From NCBI GenBank assembly GCA_010029825.1, contig RGVZ01000011.1, forward strand, positions 1 to 51,038: a DNA stretch of 51,038 nt, read 5' to 3'. Both the position numbers and the translations under genes were made by a program. The DNA comes from a bacterium (GTDB lineage: Bacteria; Bdellovibrionota_B; Oligoflexia; Oligoflexales; RGVZ01). This document shows positions 9,616 to 18,850 of this stretch, in pieces. The notes under the pieces were generated by a model. The model was not told the origin of the DNA. It made no database searches and was given only the letters and a program-made list of their open reading frames with translations. Positions within the stretch are counted from its first letter, which is position 1. Every line of letters begins with the position of its first letter.

Positions 9616-10975
9616 CCGCCGGCGAATCCAGCCCACCAATCATCCGGGCAAAGTCGGCATCCGACAAGGCTGGCTCACCCGGCGTCTGACTGCCAGTTCC
9701 CTTCTTGGGGCCAAGCGCGATAGCCGCGCGGTTCGAGGGTTGGAACAACATGGCGGCGCAGTCACGGATCATCCCGGGTGTCACTGCCATGACCCGGCCG
9801 GCATAATCGGCGATCCGTCGACGTTTGCCGTTGATCTCATTCCAACCGAGCCGGAAAGCCATCGACGCCGGCTCGGACAGTGCCATTTCCAGGTCCACCA
9901 AGGCGCGCCGCTGGTAACGCTCAAGTTCCACGGCGGAAGGGGGCGTCTGAGTCAACTGCACCAGGATTGCCCCCAGTTCAGAAGTGAACCTGGCCATGTT
10001 CTCATGATCAACGGCCGCCGTGATATTCAACAAACCACAATCAGTGAGCAGCGTCGCGTCAGCGGCGATGTCATACACCAGTCCGAGCTGCTCACGGATG
10101 CGCCGCGGCAGCCGCGCGCTGAATCCGTCCGATAGCAAGCGAACAAGCACCTCGTAAACCGCTGCCTCCTCGTCCCATTGGCCTTTACACTTGAATGAAA
10201 CCTGGACCTGGTATTCGTTGTCCGAATTCTCGATCACTCTCGCGATGGGCAGGTTGGACGAGGCAGGAGCCGCCGCGGCCGCGTCTGTTGCGGCCGGCGT
10301 GAATTCCGCGGCCGGGCGGTAAGACTCAAACTTTACAGCTGCCGCGTCGGCTGTCGCGGCGGTTCCACCAACGACACACAGAGCCATGTTTTCAGGCTGG
10401 TACCAGCGCGAACGAAATGCGTGGAGGGCATTCTCGTCAATCGCGGCAAGCGTCTCAGGGATCCCGATGATCGGCCTCGCCAGTGCGTGACCTGGCCACA
10501 CCAGTGTGCTGATGTGATGCGCCACATCCGTAGAGACGCCGAATTCGTTGGTCTCTCCATGCAGCTCGCGCAGGATGATCTGGCGCTCGACGTCGATGTC
10601 GCGGAACACTGGCTGGGCCATGAATTCCAGGAACAAGTCGATGGCTTCCACCGCGTGACGTTGGACGCCTGAATAAATATACTCGGTGTATTCCTGGCCG
10701 GTCGCCGCGTTCCACTCACCGCCAAGCGCCTCAAAAGCCTCTGCCAGCCCGCCGAAAGAAGGGAAACGTTTAGACCCCCGGAACATCATGTGCTCCAGGA
10801 AATGGGCGATCCCGGAATGGGACTCCATTTCAGACCGGGAACCTGCCCGGATCAAACAACTCAGGAAAAAACGGTCATCCAGGCCAGAAGCAGGCACGTG
10901 GACAAAGGCCATCCCGTTCGCAAGGCGCCTCACCGAAACCCGTGTGTCAAATGCTTTGAATGATTGCGGGATCAA
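9602..10975 (-). CDS. M16 (pitrilysin/insulinase-like) zinc peptidase
   Basis: GIAHFLEHMMFRGSKRFPS (HxxEH inverted zinc motif), EYTEYIYSGVQRHAVEAIDLFLEFMAQPVFRDIDVERQIILREL. Confidence 0.93.
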   Translation of the reverse strand: MIPQSFKAFDTRVSVRRLANGMAFVHVPASGLDDRFFLSCLIRAGSRSEMESHSGIAHFLEHMMFRGSKRFPSFGGLAEAFEALGGEWNAATGQEYTEYIYSGVQRHAVEAIDLFLEFMAQPVFRDIDVERQIILRELHGETNEFGVSTDVAHHISTLVWPGHALARPIIGIPETLAAIDENALHAFRSRWYQPENMALCVVGGTAATADAAAVKFESYRPAAEFTPAATDAAAAAPASSNLPIARVIENSDNEYQVQVSFKCKGQWDEEAAVYEVLVRLLSDGFSARLPRRIREQLGLVYDIAADATLLTDCGLLNITAAVDHENMARFTSELGAILVQLTQTPPSAVELERYQRRALVDLEMALSEPASMAFRLGWNEINGKRRRIADYAGRVMAVTPGMIRDCAAMLFQPSNRAAIALGPKKGTGSQTPGEPALSDADFARMIGGLDSPAVKPD

Positions 10976-11000
10976 GGATGCTCTTTCGTCGACTGGGATT

Positions 11001-12047
11001 TCAGTTGAAACGGCGAACGAGCTTCATTGCAAGCGTCTCGAGATCAGCGCGCTCCGAAGATTCCGGGAATACCGACAAACACCTCACGGCCTCCAGCGTA
11101 TATTCCGTCGCGATCTCAATGGTCCTCAACGCAGTGCCGTGTTTCTCGACGAGTCTGGCGATCCACTCAATGTCCGCGTCTTCCAGGGTTTCTCGCGCGA
11201 GCGTCTCTGAAATCCTTGTCTGTTCCGCGCCCGTGGCGAGATCGCGCAGGAGGATGACCGGCATCGTCACTTTTCCCTCTTTCAGGTCGGCAAGGGTCGG
11301 CTTGCCAAAACGCGCCGAGGAACTCAGGTAATCCAGCGCGTCATCGATCAGCTGGAATGCCACACCCGTCAATTCGCCAAACCTGGCAAGGGCCTCACGC
11401 TGCTCAACTGTGGCCCCGCCAAGGACGCCCGCGGAACGACATGCCGCCGCAATCAGTACGGCTGTCTTGCAATTCAGGATCCGGAGATAAGTTTCAGGAC
11501 TGACGCGCGGGTTGAATACGTTCTCCAGCTGGAGCAACTCGCCCTCGCTCATCAAACGGATCGCGCGCGCGAAAAGCTTGACGATCTCGAGGCTACCGGT
11601 GTCGGCCATCATCTCGCTGGCGCGCGCGTACACCAGATCCCCTGACAGAACCGCCGCCTGGTCCCCCCAGATCGAGTTAGGCGTCGGCTTGTTGCGACGC
11701 AGTGTGGAGTTGTCGACCACATCGTCGTGAAGGAGGCTTGCGGCATGGACGAATTCGGTGACCGCGGCGATTGGAATCAGGTGCTCGCCCCGGTAACCGA
11801 GCATGCGGCAGACAAAGAAATACAAGGCCGGGCGGATGCGCTTGCCACCAGAGGCGACGACATGGTCGATCACCTGGCGCGATGTGACTGATTCCGATGG
11901 CAAAAATCCGGAAATGTTACGGTTCAGATCTTCAAGGTCCGCGGCGACGGGAGTCAGCGCCCGATCGAGACTGAAATCCTTGGCCGAAGCGACCAGTTCC
12001 CTGGCGGCCTTTGTCGAAATTTCCCTAATGGTTGCGAGCACTTCCAA
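11001..12047 (-). CDS. Trans-polyprenyl diphosphate synthase
   Basis: GGKRIRPALYFFVCRMLG, LLHDDVVDNSTLRRNKPTPNSIWGDQAAVLSGDLVYARA, FQLIDDALDYLSSSARFGKP: both Asp-rich motifs. Confidence 0.94.
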   Translation of the reverse strand: MEVLATIREISTKAARELVASAKDFSLDRALTPVAADLEDLNRNISGFLPSESVTSRQVIDHVVASGGKRIRPALYFFVCRMLGYRGEHLIPIAAVTEFVHAASLLHDDVVDNSTLRRNKPTPNSIWGDQAAVLSGDLVYARASEMMADTGSLEIVKLFARAIRLMSEGELLQLENVFNPRVSPETYLRILNCKTAVLIAAACRSAGVLGGATVEQREALARFGELTGVAFQLIDDALDYLSSSARFGKPTLADLKEGKVTMPVILLRDLATGAEQTRISETLARETLEDADIEWIARLVEKHGTALRTIEIATEYTLEAVRCLSVFPESSERADLETLAMKLVRRFN

Positions 12048-12155
12048 AAAACCGGACTCCCAACTTGCTCATTTTTTGAGCAAGTGATAAGACCACGCGT
12101 CCAATAGCCCGGCTGAAGAGCCGTGACCACTGTGTCATACCGGGAGGTCCCCCAC

Positions 12156-13616
12156 ATGGCAAGCCGATTGTCCTCCGATTCAACTCCGGCGTCCGACCAC
12201 GGACTGACGAGCTTCGCATGGCAAGCCGACAACCTTCCCACGCCGCTTGAAGAAGAGCGTAACGCACGGGCCTTCCTCGATGGAATTCTCGCCTCTGAAA
12301 ACCCGGCTGCCGAGTTAAGCGCCCTGGAGCCATCGTTCATCCGTCATGTTGTGTTGACGGCCGGCGTCGAAGACCACCTTGAGATTTTGCCCCTCCTGAA
12401 CCGCGATCAATTGACGCACATCATGGATTTCGAAGGTTGGGACGCAACAGGACAGGTCAGCCTCGCCGGTGCCGCCCGCTGGCTGCAACTGCACAAACAG
12501 GCCAAACCCGAGGAACTTTTTGGACGCTTCCGTGAATTCGAGGAAGAGTTCCAGATGGCGATCCTCGGACCGGTCATCGAGACCCATGACCTGGAAGCCT
12601 TCGAGAAAATGGGCCAGGAAGAGCAAGATGCCCTTTTGAGACTCCCCTGCGGCGAAGTCTTTTACAAGATCAAGTCTGAGGACCCCGAACTGCGCCAGTT
12701 CATCGAGGAGCTGGTCACGCAAGCACTCGCAAAAGACATCGAGTACGCGTATTCGATGCTGGCTCACGCCAGCTACCTGCCCCCGAACGAGCAGGAATCA
12801 CTCGCGCTTCGTTTCCGCAACGCGCGCCTGGAAGAGGAAGGTTTCGTGTCGACCGGGGACTCCGCGCGACTGTTCCTCGCAGGCACCGGTGAAGAGGCTA
12901 TCTTGCGCTGGACGGGCGCCAGTGTCGGAGCTCTCGCCGAAAATATCCTCGCGCGAGCGGATTCCAGTGAAGGGTTCTTGTCCCTTGGTGGCATGACCAT
13001 CGAGAAAGCCCTCGCGGCAGGAAACCATGAATCCGCTGCCGGTGTTGCCGCCAGTCTTTCGCGCCTCGCAAATACCGTCGCGGTCGCGGCAGGAGTCGAT
13101 GGTGACAACCGTCAAGGACTTCGCCTCGTGCTGGCACATACCAAGGGCTACTGCAATCTCGGACTCGAATTGCTGGCGTCGGAAGTCACTCGTGAGACCA
13201 CGCTGAAATTGGATTTTGAAAAGGCCATGCGCATCGTAACCACAGAGCATCCATCGGTGCTGTTCAAGGTGTCCATCGCGATCATGGATGAACTGCGCCG
13301 CCGGATGATCGATTCACTTGAACAAGGTGGCGTCATGGACGCCGAAACCGCCCAGCAAGCACGCCGCCTTGTCTTCGCTCGCAAATTCGGGCTCATCATG
13401 AACCTGCTGGATTTCAAGATCCTTCCGGTTGCCGGGTTTGAGGCCACAGAAGTCCTCAAGGGGATGTTCAATCGATTCCCGCTCTGCCCGGCGGTTGCCG
13501 TGGGAGAGAATGCCGGGGAGCGCATGACGTTCAAGCCGGTTTATGACCTGGCAACGTTGGCGGGACTTGTTCGCTGGATGCGGCAACTCCGCCATCTGGC
13601 CCCGATGGTACATTAA
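12156..13616 (+). CDS. Hypothetical protein, possibly DUF6178-like
   Basis: Long intact ORF with GGAGG before ATG 12156; leucine-rich helical; family guess from memory only. Confidence 0.55.
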   Translation: MASRLSSDSTPASDHGLTSFAWQADNLPTPLEEERNARAFLDGILASENPAAELSALEPSFIRHVVLTAGVEDHLEILPLLNRDQLTHIMDFEGWDATGQVSLAGAARWLQLHKQAKPEELFGRFREFEEEFQMAILGPVIETHDLEAFEKMGQEEQDALLRLPCGEVFYKIKSEDPELRQFIEELVTQALAKDIEYAYSMLAHASYLPPNEQESLALRFRNARLEEEGFVSTGDSARLFLAGTGEEAILRWTGASVGALAENILARADSSEGFLSLGGMTIEKALAAGNHESAAGVAASLSRLANTVAVAAGVDGDNRQGLRLVLAHTKGYCNLGLELLASEVTRETTLKLDFEKAMRIVTTEHPSVLFKVSIAIMDELRRRMIDSLEQGGVMDAETAQQARRLVFARKFGLIMNLLDFKILPVAGFEATEVLKGMFNRFPLCPAVAVGENAGERMTFKPVYDLATLAGLVRWMRQLRHLAPMVH

Positions 13617-13657
13617 ACCTGCAATCACGCGCACAGCGCGTTTATGTAACACCAAAC

Positions 13658-14101
13658 TTGCTGGAAGATGCAAAGATGACTGGAAACCAGGCACGATCAC
13701 CGATTACCCCGGCAGAAAATACCGAAATTACAAACGCGTTGCAGCGCAAGTACGCCGCGTTGACCGGCAACAGGATGTTCACCCTGGAATGCGAAGTCGA
13801 TGTCCATTCGATCTCATTGACCCTGACGCTCAAAAGTGATGACGAAACGTTCTTCTATCCGGTCGAGGGACGGATCGCATGGCGCGAGGAAGGCCTCAGC
13901 CAGAAAGCCGCCACCGGCGTCCTTCTTGACGTGATGGACAACTACTTCCAGGAATACCTGGTCAACGACGGCGAAGTTTTCTTGCCTGTCGACTGGCAGG
14001 AATACGAGTCTGTTGAGGGTCAGAAACTTCAGCTGCGGGGACAGATTCGCAACTTGAAGCTGGAAAAGATGGCTGACGACCTTCTCGCCGGTCAGCCTTG
14101 A
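13658..14101 (+). CDS. Hypothetical protein (147 aa)
   Basis: Intact ORF downstream in same orientation, convergent with GGDEF gene (3-nt gap). Confidence 0.6.
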   Translation: MLEDAKMTGNQARSPITPAENTEITNALQRKYAALTGNRMFTLECEVDVHSISLTLTLKSDDETFFYPVEGRIAWREEGLSQKAATGVLLDVMDNYFQEYLVNDGEVFLPVDWQEYESVEGQKLQLRGQIRNLKLEKMADDLLAGQP

Positions 14102-14104
14102 CCT

Positions 14105-15112
14105 TCAAGCGACGGCTGGTTTCGGTGCCGCCTGGCCGGCCGGAGTCGCGCCAGTCGAAAGTTCCCAGTGATACGGCTGCAATCCGATCCCGTCATGGAA
14201 GCTAACCCGGTTCCTGCCGTTCTGCTTTGAATGATAAAGGGCAGCGTCTGAGCGGGTGATATCAGTGTGGGGATCCGCCCCAAGGACATCAAGGCTTGCC
14301 ACGCCAAGACTGATCGTCACCGGGATATGGGTTCCCTCAAACTCAAAGCGGTACTTCTGAACGGCGTTGCGCACTTTTTCCGCTGCCACCAGCGCGCCTT
14401 CCAGAGGCGTCGCATTGAATACGATAACAAATTCCTCGCCGCCGATCCGGAAAGCCGTATCAGAATGGCGACACTGGGACTTTATAACCTGCGCGACAGT
14501 CTTGATGACATAGTCACCGGCGGGATGTCCGTATGTGTCATTGACCTTCTTGAAGAAGTCTATGTCCATGATCAGGACCGAGTGTATCCGGTTGGAATCA
14601 CCTTCAGGCAGTGCCTCGATCGCTTGCTTCCGTTCTTTCAGGTGCTCCTCAAGGCCGTTCCGGTTGAACAAACCCGAAAGCATGTCCGTCTTGGCCTTTG
14701 TCGTCGAAGCCGTGAGTTTTGATCCCTGAGACGTCTCCCCGGTGATCTCGCGCAGGATGAGGAAAGTCCCGATAACCTGCCCGGCCTCGTGGAACGGATA
14801 AGCGAGCATCACAAACTTGTTTGTGCCGATGGCCGATACGCCGTTGATCAGGTCCTCGCGACGGAAAGTCTCCAGGTTCAACAAATCCTTGAGAGGCAGG
14901 GGTAAACCGTCAATATCAAACTTGATCATTTCCTCAAGGGATCCCGCCTTCATCATTTGCTTCGTGCCAACCTTCAACATCGCGGACGCTTGCTGGTTGG
15001 CTTTGACCACCTTTCCGTCAACATCAAGGACCATGAACGCGTCGAGAACCGTGCCCTTGGCAAAGTCCTCGAAGATCTTGAAGTGCTGAAGAAGGGCTGA
15101 ATTGTCACGCAT
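14105..15112 (-). CDS. PAS-GGDEF diguanylate cyclase
   Basis: AFRIGGEEFVIVFNAT (GGEEF), ISLGVASL, DAALYHSKQNGRNRV; PAS-like N-terminus FEDFAKGTVLDAFMVLDVDGKVVKANQQASAML. Confidence 0.92.
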   Translation of the reverse strand: MRDNSALLQHFKIFEDFAKGTVLDAFMVLDVDGKVVKANQQASAMLKVGTKQMMKAGSLEEMIKFDIDGLPLPLKDLLNLETFRREDLINGVSAIGTNKFVMLAYPFHEAGQVIGTFLILREITGETSQGSKLTASTTKAKTDMLSGLFNRNGLEEHLKERKQAIEALPEGDSNRIHSVLIMDIDFFKKVNDTYGHPAGDYVIKTVAQVIKSQCRHSDTAFRIGGEEFVIVFNATPLEGALVAAEKVRNAVQKYRFEFEGTHIPVTISLGVASLDVLGADPHTDITRSDAALYHSKQNGRNRVSFHDGIGLQPYHWELSTGATPAGQAAPKPAVA

Positions 15113-15588
15113 CAGGCAGCCACCCAAGCGAAGAACTCGTCCTCAATCTCGTCCATCTCCATCGCGCCACCGCACTTGTCGCATTTGACGGGAGCAAGCT
15201 GGGTGCCGAGTTCCTTTGGAAGGTTGCTACCCTCTTGAAAAAGCTCGTTGCGATGGTGATTGCACTGCCCGCAAGTGTAGCTGGCATATACGGACAGGAC
15301 CCTGGCACTGCCACGGAAGTTCGGAATCATGTTGATCTGGGAAACGACCTCCGGCGTGCACTCCTCGTAAGCGCACTCCCTTCCGGCTGACGCCTGGCGG
15401 ATGAAACTGATCCAGGCACGCACACCGCATGAGTTGATTGAGTCAACGCGGCGGAAATTGAAGACGACCTTTGGGGGAAGCTGGGTCAGCAATGTGCCCA
15501 AAGTGACTTCGGAGTCTTCGTTGATCACGCCCGCCAGCCAGCAACGCTGCCACTCGCCAGACGCCTCGAATTGGAAAACCAGAGCCAT
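15112..15588 (-). CDS. STAS-like domain protein with C-terminal zinc ribbon
   Basis: PPKVVFNFRRVDSINSCGVRAWISFIRQ (STAS/anti-anti-sigma-like), then YTCGQCNHHRN...VKCDKCGG (two CxxC). Stop overlaps GGDEF start. Confidence 0.65.
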   Translation of the reverse strand: MALVFQFEASGEWQRCWLAGVINEDSEVTLGTLLTQLPPKVVFNFRRVDSINSCGVRAWISFIRQASAGRECAYEECTPEVVSQINMIPNFRGSARVLSVYASYTCGQCNHHRNELFQEGSNLPKELGTQLAPVKCDKCGGAMEMDEIEDEFFAWVAA

Positions 15589-15702
15589 GGGACCACCCTC
15601 CTGTATCTACGGGAGGGTTCGGACAAAATCGCCGCACCTTTAGTCCGGGGGCCACAAGCCCCCGGAATCAAGGGATTCTTTAGTCAGGACGACGGGTTGC
15701 CC

Positions 15703-17613
15703 TTAGCTACGCAGGTAGGGATAACCCTTGGAGAATTTAACGAGGTTTTCGAGAATCTCGCTGGATTCGTCAGCCGAAAGGCGTCCGGATGAGACGGCCC
15801 GGCCGAGTTGCATCTGATATTTCTCGTAAATCTCGTTCATGCTGTAGTTCCGGCTCTCAAGGAGTTCGGCGATCGGATCACCGCTGGTCAGCTTGGTGAT
15901 CTCCCAGCCACCGTCATCGTTGAGACGAACCTCAGCCTCGTGGATGGCACCGAAAAGATTGTGCTCGTTGGCCAGCGATTCCTGGTACGCACCGGTAAGG
16001 AAGAAGCCGATGTAATAAGGAAGATCGCTTGGCGCGTGCAGGTCAAGGGTCGTCTTGACGTCGGCGCGATCGATGAATGTCGTCAGGCATCCGTCAGAGT
16101 CACAAGTGATGTCGACGATCGTCGCCTTGTGCGTAGGCTTCTCCTCGTGCCGGGATAACGGCATGACCGGGAACAGCTGATCGATCGCCCAGGAGTCGGG
16201 GATCGACTGGAAAATGGAAAAGTTCGCCAGGTACTTGCTGACCATGAGCTTCTGGAGGTTGTCGAACTCCTCCGACTGATGCCTGTGGAATGACGCGAAA
16301 TACAGGGCCTTGCGGCAAATCCGGTAGAAAAGTTCCTCAGACAAGGCACGTTCCGCGAGCTGCAGGTATCCAAGGTTGAACAGCGTGAACAGTTCTTCCT
16401 GATACTCGATGGCATCGTGGTAGTACTCGTTGTAATTTTTACGATTCATGTTGTCGAGAATGTACCGGAGCTCCTTCAAACCTTTGTGGGTGAGGTTTTC
16501 CGCTGGCTCCAACTGGCCTTCGTTGGTCGGCTCAAGGCTGTCTGCGCCCTGGACTTCACGGATGTCCGTGACAACAACTGAATGGTAGGCGGCAATGACC
16601 CGCCCCGACTCCGTGACAATAGTCGGATGGGGGACATTCTCGTTGGTGCAAACCTCGCCGAGAACATACACCGCGTCGTTCGCGAATTCCTGCAGGCTGT
16701 AATTCGCCGATGAGTGGAACGAAGTCTTGCTGCCGTCATAATCCACACCCACGCCCCCGCCGATGTTCAGGTACTTCGGCGCGAACCCCATCTTGACGAC
16801 CTTCGCGTAAACCCGGGACGCTTCCTTCAAAGCGTTCTTGAAGCGTTTGATCTCGGTAATCTGTGATCCGATGTGAAAATGCAGCATGGAGAGCTTCGGC
16901 CCCAGATTGGCCGCCTGGATCATCTGCAGACAGCGCATCACCTCCGTGGTCGTCAGTCCGAACTTGGATGACTCACCGGAGGATTTTTCCCATTTTCCGG
17001 CGCCCTTGCTGTACAGACGGACGCGAAGGCCAATTTCGGGACAGTGACGGTTCTTCTCCGCCAGATCCAGGATCAGCTGAAGCTCATCCGGTCCCTCCAC
17101 GACCATGACGACGTTCTTGCCCATCGCGCAGGCGGCAAATCCCAGCTCGATGAATTCCGCGTCCTTGAAACCGTTGCAGATCATCAAGGACTTCTCAGGG
17201 AGGGTATAACTCAGCGCGGCGATAAACTCGGTCTTGCTGCCCACCTCGAGGCCATAATCCATGGCCTGGCCAGCGGACACGATGGAGTCGATAAATTCGC
17301 GGCGCTGGTTGACCTTGAACGGGAACACGCCCATGTGGCGGCCCTTGAATCCGGAGTCTGTAATGGCCGTCCTGAAGGACTTGTGCATGCGTTCAAGCTG
17401 GCGCTCGATGACCTGCGGAAAGCGAATGATCAACGGAGCGTTGTGCCCCCGCGACTTGCATTCCGCGACAACCTCCGGCAGCGCTATGGAGACGTGCTCT
17501 TCGCCCGTCGGATGACAAACGACGAGCCCCTCGTCGTTGATGCTGAAGTAGCCGGCACCCCAATCATCGATGCCGTACAATTCACGTGCTTCCTGAATCT
17601 GCCGAATGTTCAT
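15703..17613 (-). CDS. speA: Biosynthetic arginine decarboxylase
   Basis: YGIDDWGAGYFSINDEG, FPFKVNQRREFIDSIV, GLEVGSKTEFIAAL, LHFHIGSQITEIKRFKNAL, YLNIGGGVGVDYDGSKTSF. Confidence 0.96.
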   Translation of the reverse strand: MNIRQIQEARELYGIDDWGAGYFSINDEGLVVCHPTGEEHVSIALPEVVAECKSRGHNAPLIIRFPQVIERQLERMHKSFRTAITDSGFKGRHMGVFPFKVNQRREFIDSIVSAGQAMDYGLEVGSKTEFIAALSYTLPEKSLMICNGFKDAEFIELGFAACAMGKNVVMVVEGPDELQLILDLAEKNRHCPEIGLRVRLYSKGAGKWEKSSGESSKFGLTTTEVMRCLQMIQAANLGPKLSMLHFHIGSQITEIKRFKNALKEASRVYAKVVKMGFAPKYLNIGGGVGVDYDGSKTSFHSSANYSLQEFANDAVYVLGEVCTNENVPHPTIVTESGRVIAAYHSVVVTDIREVQGADSLEPTNEGQLEPAENLTHKGLKELRYILDNMNRKNYNEYYHDAIEYQEELFTLFNLGYLQLAERALSEELFYRICRKALYFASFHRHQSEEFDNLQKLMVSKYLANFSIFQSIPDSWAIDQLFPVMPLSRHEEKPTHKATIVDITCDSDGCLTTFIDRADVKTTLDLHAPSDLPYYIGFFLTGAYQESLANEHNLFGAIHEAEVRLNDDGGWEITKLTSGDPIAELLESRNYSMNEIYEKYQMQLGRAVSSGRLSADESSEILENLVKFSKGYPYLRS

Positions 17614-17677
17614 GTCGCGGTCCTCTCTGGATAGGGCTACAACTAGGACATTCGCTCAAAATTACAATAAAAAAAAA

Positions 17678-18322
17678 ATGAACCGGAAAAACCCAAAAGA
17701 CGCACCCTCAGCCCCCGTGATTTCAACCGGCCTTTTCAAAGGGATGAAACTGGCGACGCCACCCGGTCAGGGCACCCGGCCGACCAGCTCAAAAACTCGC
17801 GCCGCAGCCCTGAATTCCCTGCAAACCCGTCTCGCTGGCGCGAGGTTCTGCGACCTGTTCGCGGGATCCGGCGCCGTCGGAATCGAGGCCGTAAGCCGGG
17901 GCGCGACCAGCTGTGAATTCATTGAATCCGCGCCGCAGGCTCTCGCCGCCCTCAACCGGAACCTGCTCGAGTGCGAACGAAGATCTCTCGCCCAAGGCGC
18001 GTCACCCCCCGTTTTCCGGGTGTCGCCAGGGGACATTCGCAAATTCCTGGTTGCCGCGCGGGATACCGCTTCCAAACAGCTAAATATCCGGAATGACCAT
18101 CGATTTGACATCATCTGGGCGGATCCACCGTACACCATGGTCGATGAGATCCTTCCAGATCTCATGGCGTTTGCCGATGCGACGCTGGCTCCTGGCGGGA
18201 TATTGATGCTCGAATCGGGCGCGACCGTGGCGCAAGCGCCCGCTGTCTCGCCAGGACTGCGACTGAAAGCGGAAAAGAAATATGGCAGCACGTTCATCAC
18301 AACCTGGGAAAAAGAAGCCTGA
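17678..18322 (+). CDS. rsmD: 16S rRNA (guanine(966)-N(2))-methyltransferase RsmD
   Basis: GTRPTSSKTRAAALNSL, FCDLFAGSGAVGIEAVSRGA, DIIWADPPY. Confidence 0.92.
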   Translation: MNRKNPKDAPSAPVISTGLFKGMKLATPPGQGTRPTSSKTRAAALNSLQTRLAGARFCDLFAGSGAVGIEAVSRGATSCEFIESAPQALAALNRNLLECERRSLAQGASPPVFRVSPGDIRKFLVAARDTASKQLNIRNDHRFDIIWADPPYTMVDEILPDLMAFADATLAPGGILMLESGATVAQAPAVSPGLRLKAEKKYGSTFITTWEKEA

Positions 18323-18806
18323 GCCGCGTATCGGGATTTACGCCGGCAGCTTTGATCCCGTGACTTACGGTCATCTTGATGTAATCCGGCGCGCGGCGAA
18401 GATCCTGGATCGATTGGTTGTCGCCGTCGGCATCAACCAGGCCAAGCCGCCAATGTTCACCGTCGCGGAACGCATGGAAATGATGCGCGACCTCTGCAAG
18501 GACATGCCCAACGTTGAAGTGGACAGTTTCTCAGGGCTCGCTGTGTCATTTGCCACACAGCGTGGCGCGATCGCGCTCGTCCGGGGCCTCCGGACCGAGA
18601 TGGATTTCGTTTACGAAATGCAAATGGCTCTGATGAATCGCAGTCTTTCCAGCGACCTTGAGACCATCTTCATTCCCACATCACAGGCCTACGGTCACAT
18701 TTCATCAACCCTGGTCAAGGAAGTCGCGACGTGGGGTGGCGATGTCTCATCCCTGGTTCCCCCTACAGTTGCCCGCCGGATTGCCGAAAGAAATCGCAAA
18801 GTTTGA
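18282..18806 (+). CDS. coaD: Pantetheine-phosphate adenylyltransferase
   Basis: RIGIYAGSFDPVTYGHLDVIRRAAKI, LVRGLRTEMDFVYEMQMALMNR, YGHISSTLVKEVA. Confidence 0.96.
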   Translation: MAARSSQPGKKKPEPRIGIYAGSFDPVTYGHLDVIRRAAKILDRLVVAVGINQAKPPMFTVAERMEMMRDLCKDMPNVEVDSFSGLAVSFATQRGAIALVRGLRTEMDFVYEMQMALMNRSLSSDLETIFIPTSQAYGHISSTLVKEVATWGGDVSSLVPPTVARRIAERNRKV

Positions 18807-18850
18807 CTGTTCGGAAACCTTGCTGATGCCTCATCAATAGCGGTGTCGCG

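Noticed and set aside
13627-13641. ACGCGC-aca-GCGCGT hairpin as terminator between 13616 and 13658 genes
   Set aside because: Short stem and weak T-run (TTTA); insufficient evidence.
18282-18322. 41-nt rsmD/coaD overlap as unusual
   Set aside because: rsmD-coaD adjacency and overlap is a common bacterial arrangement.
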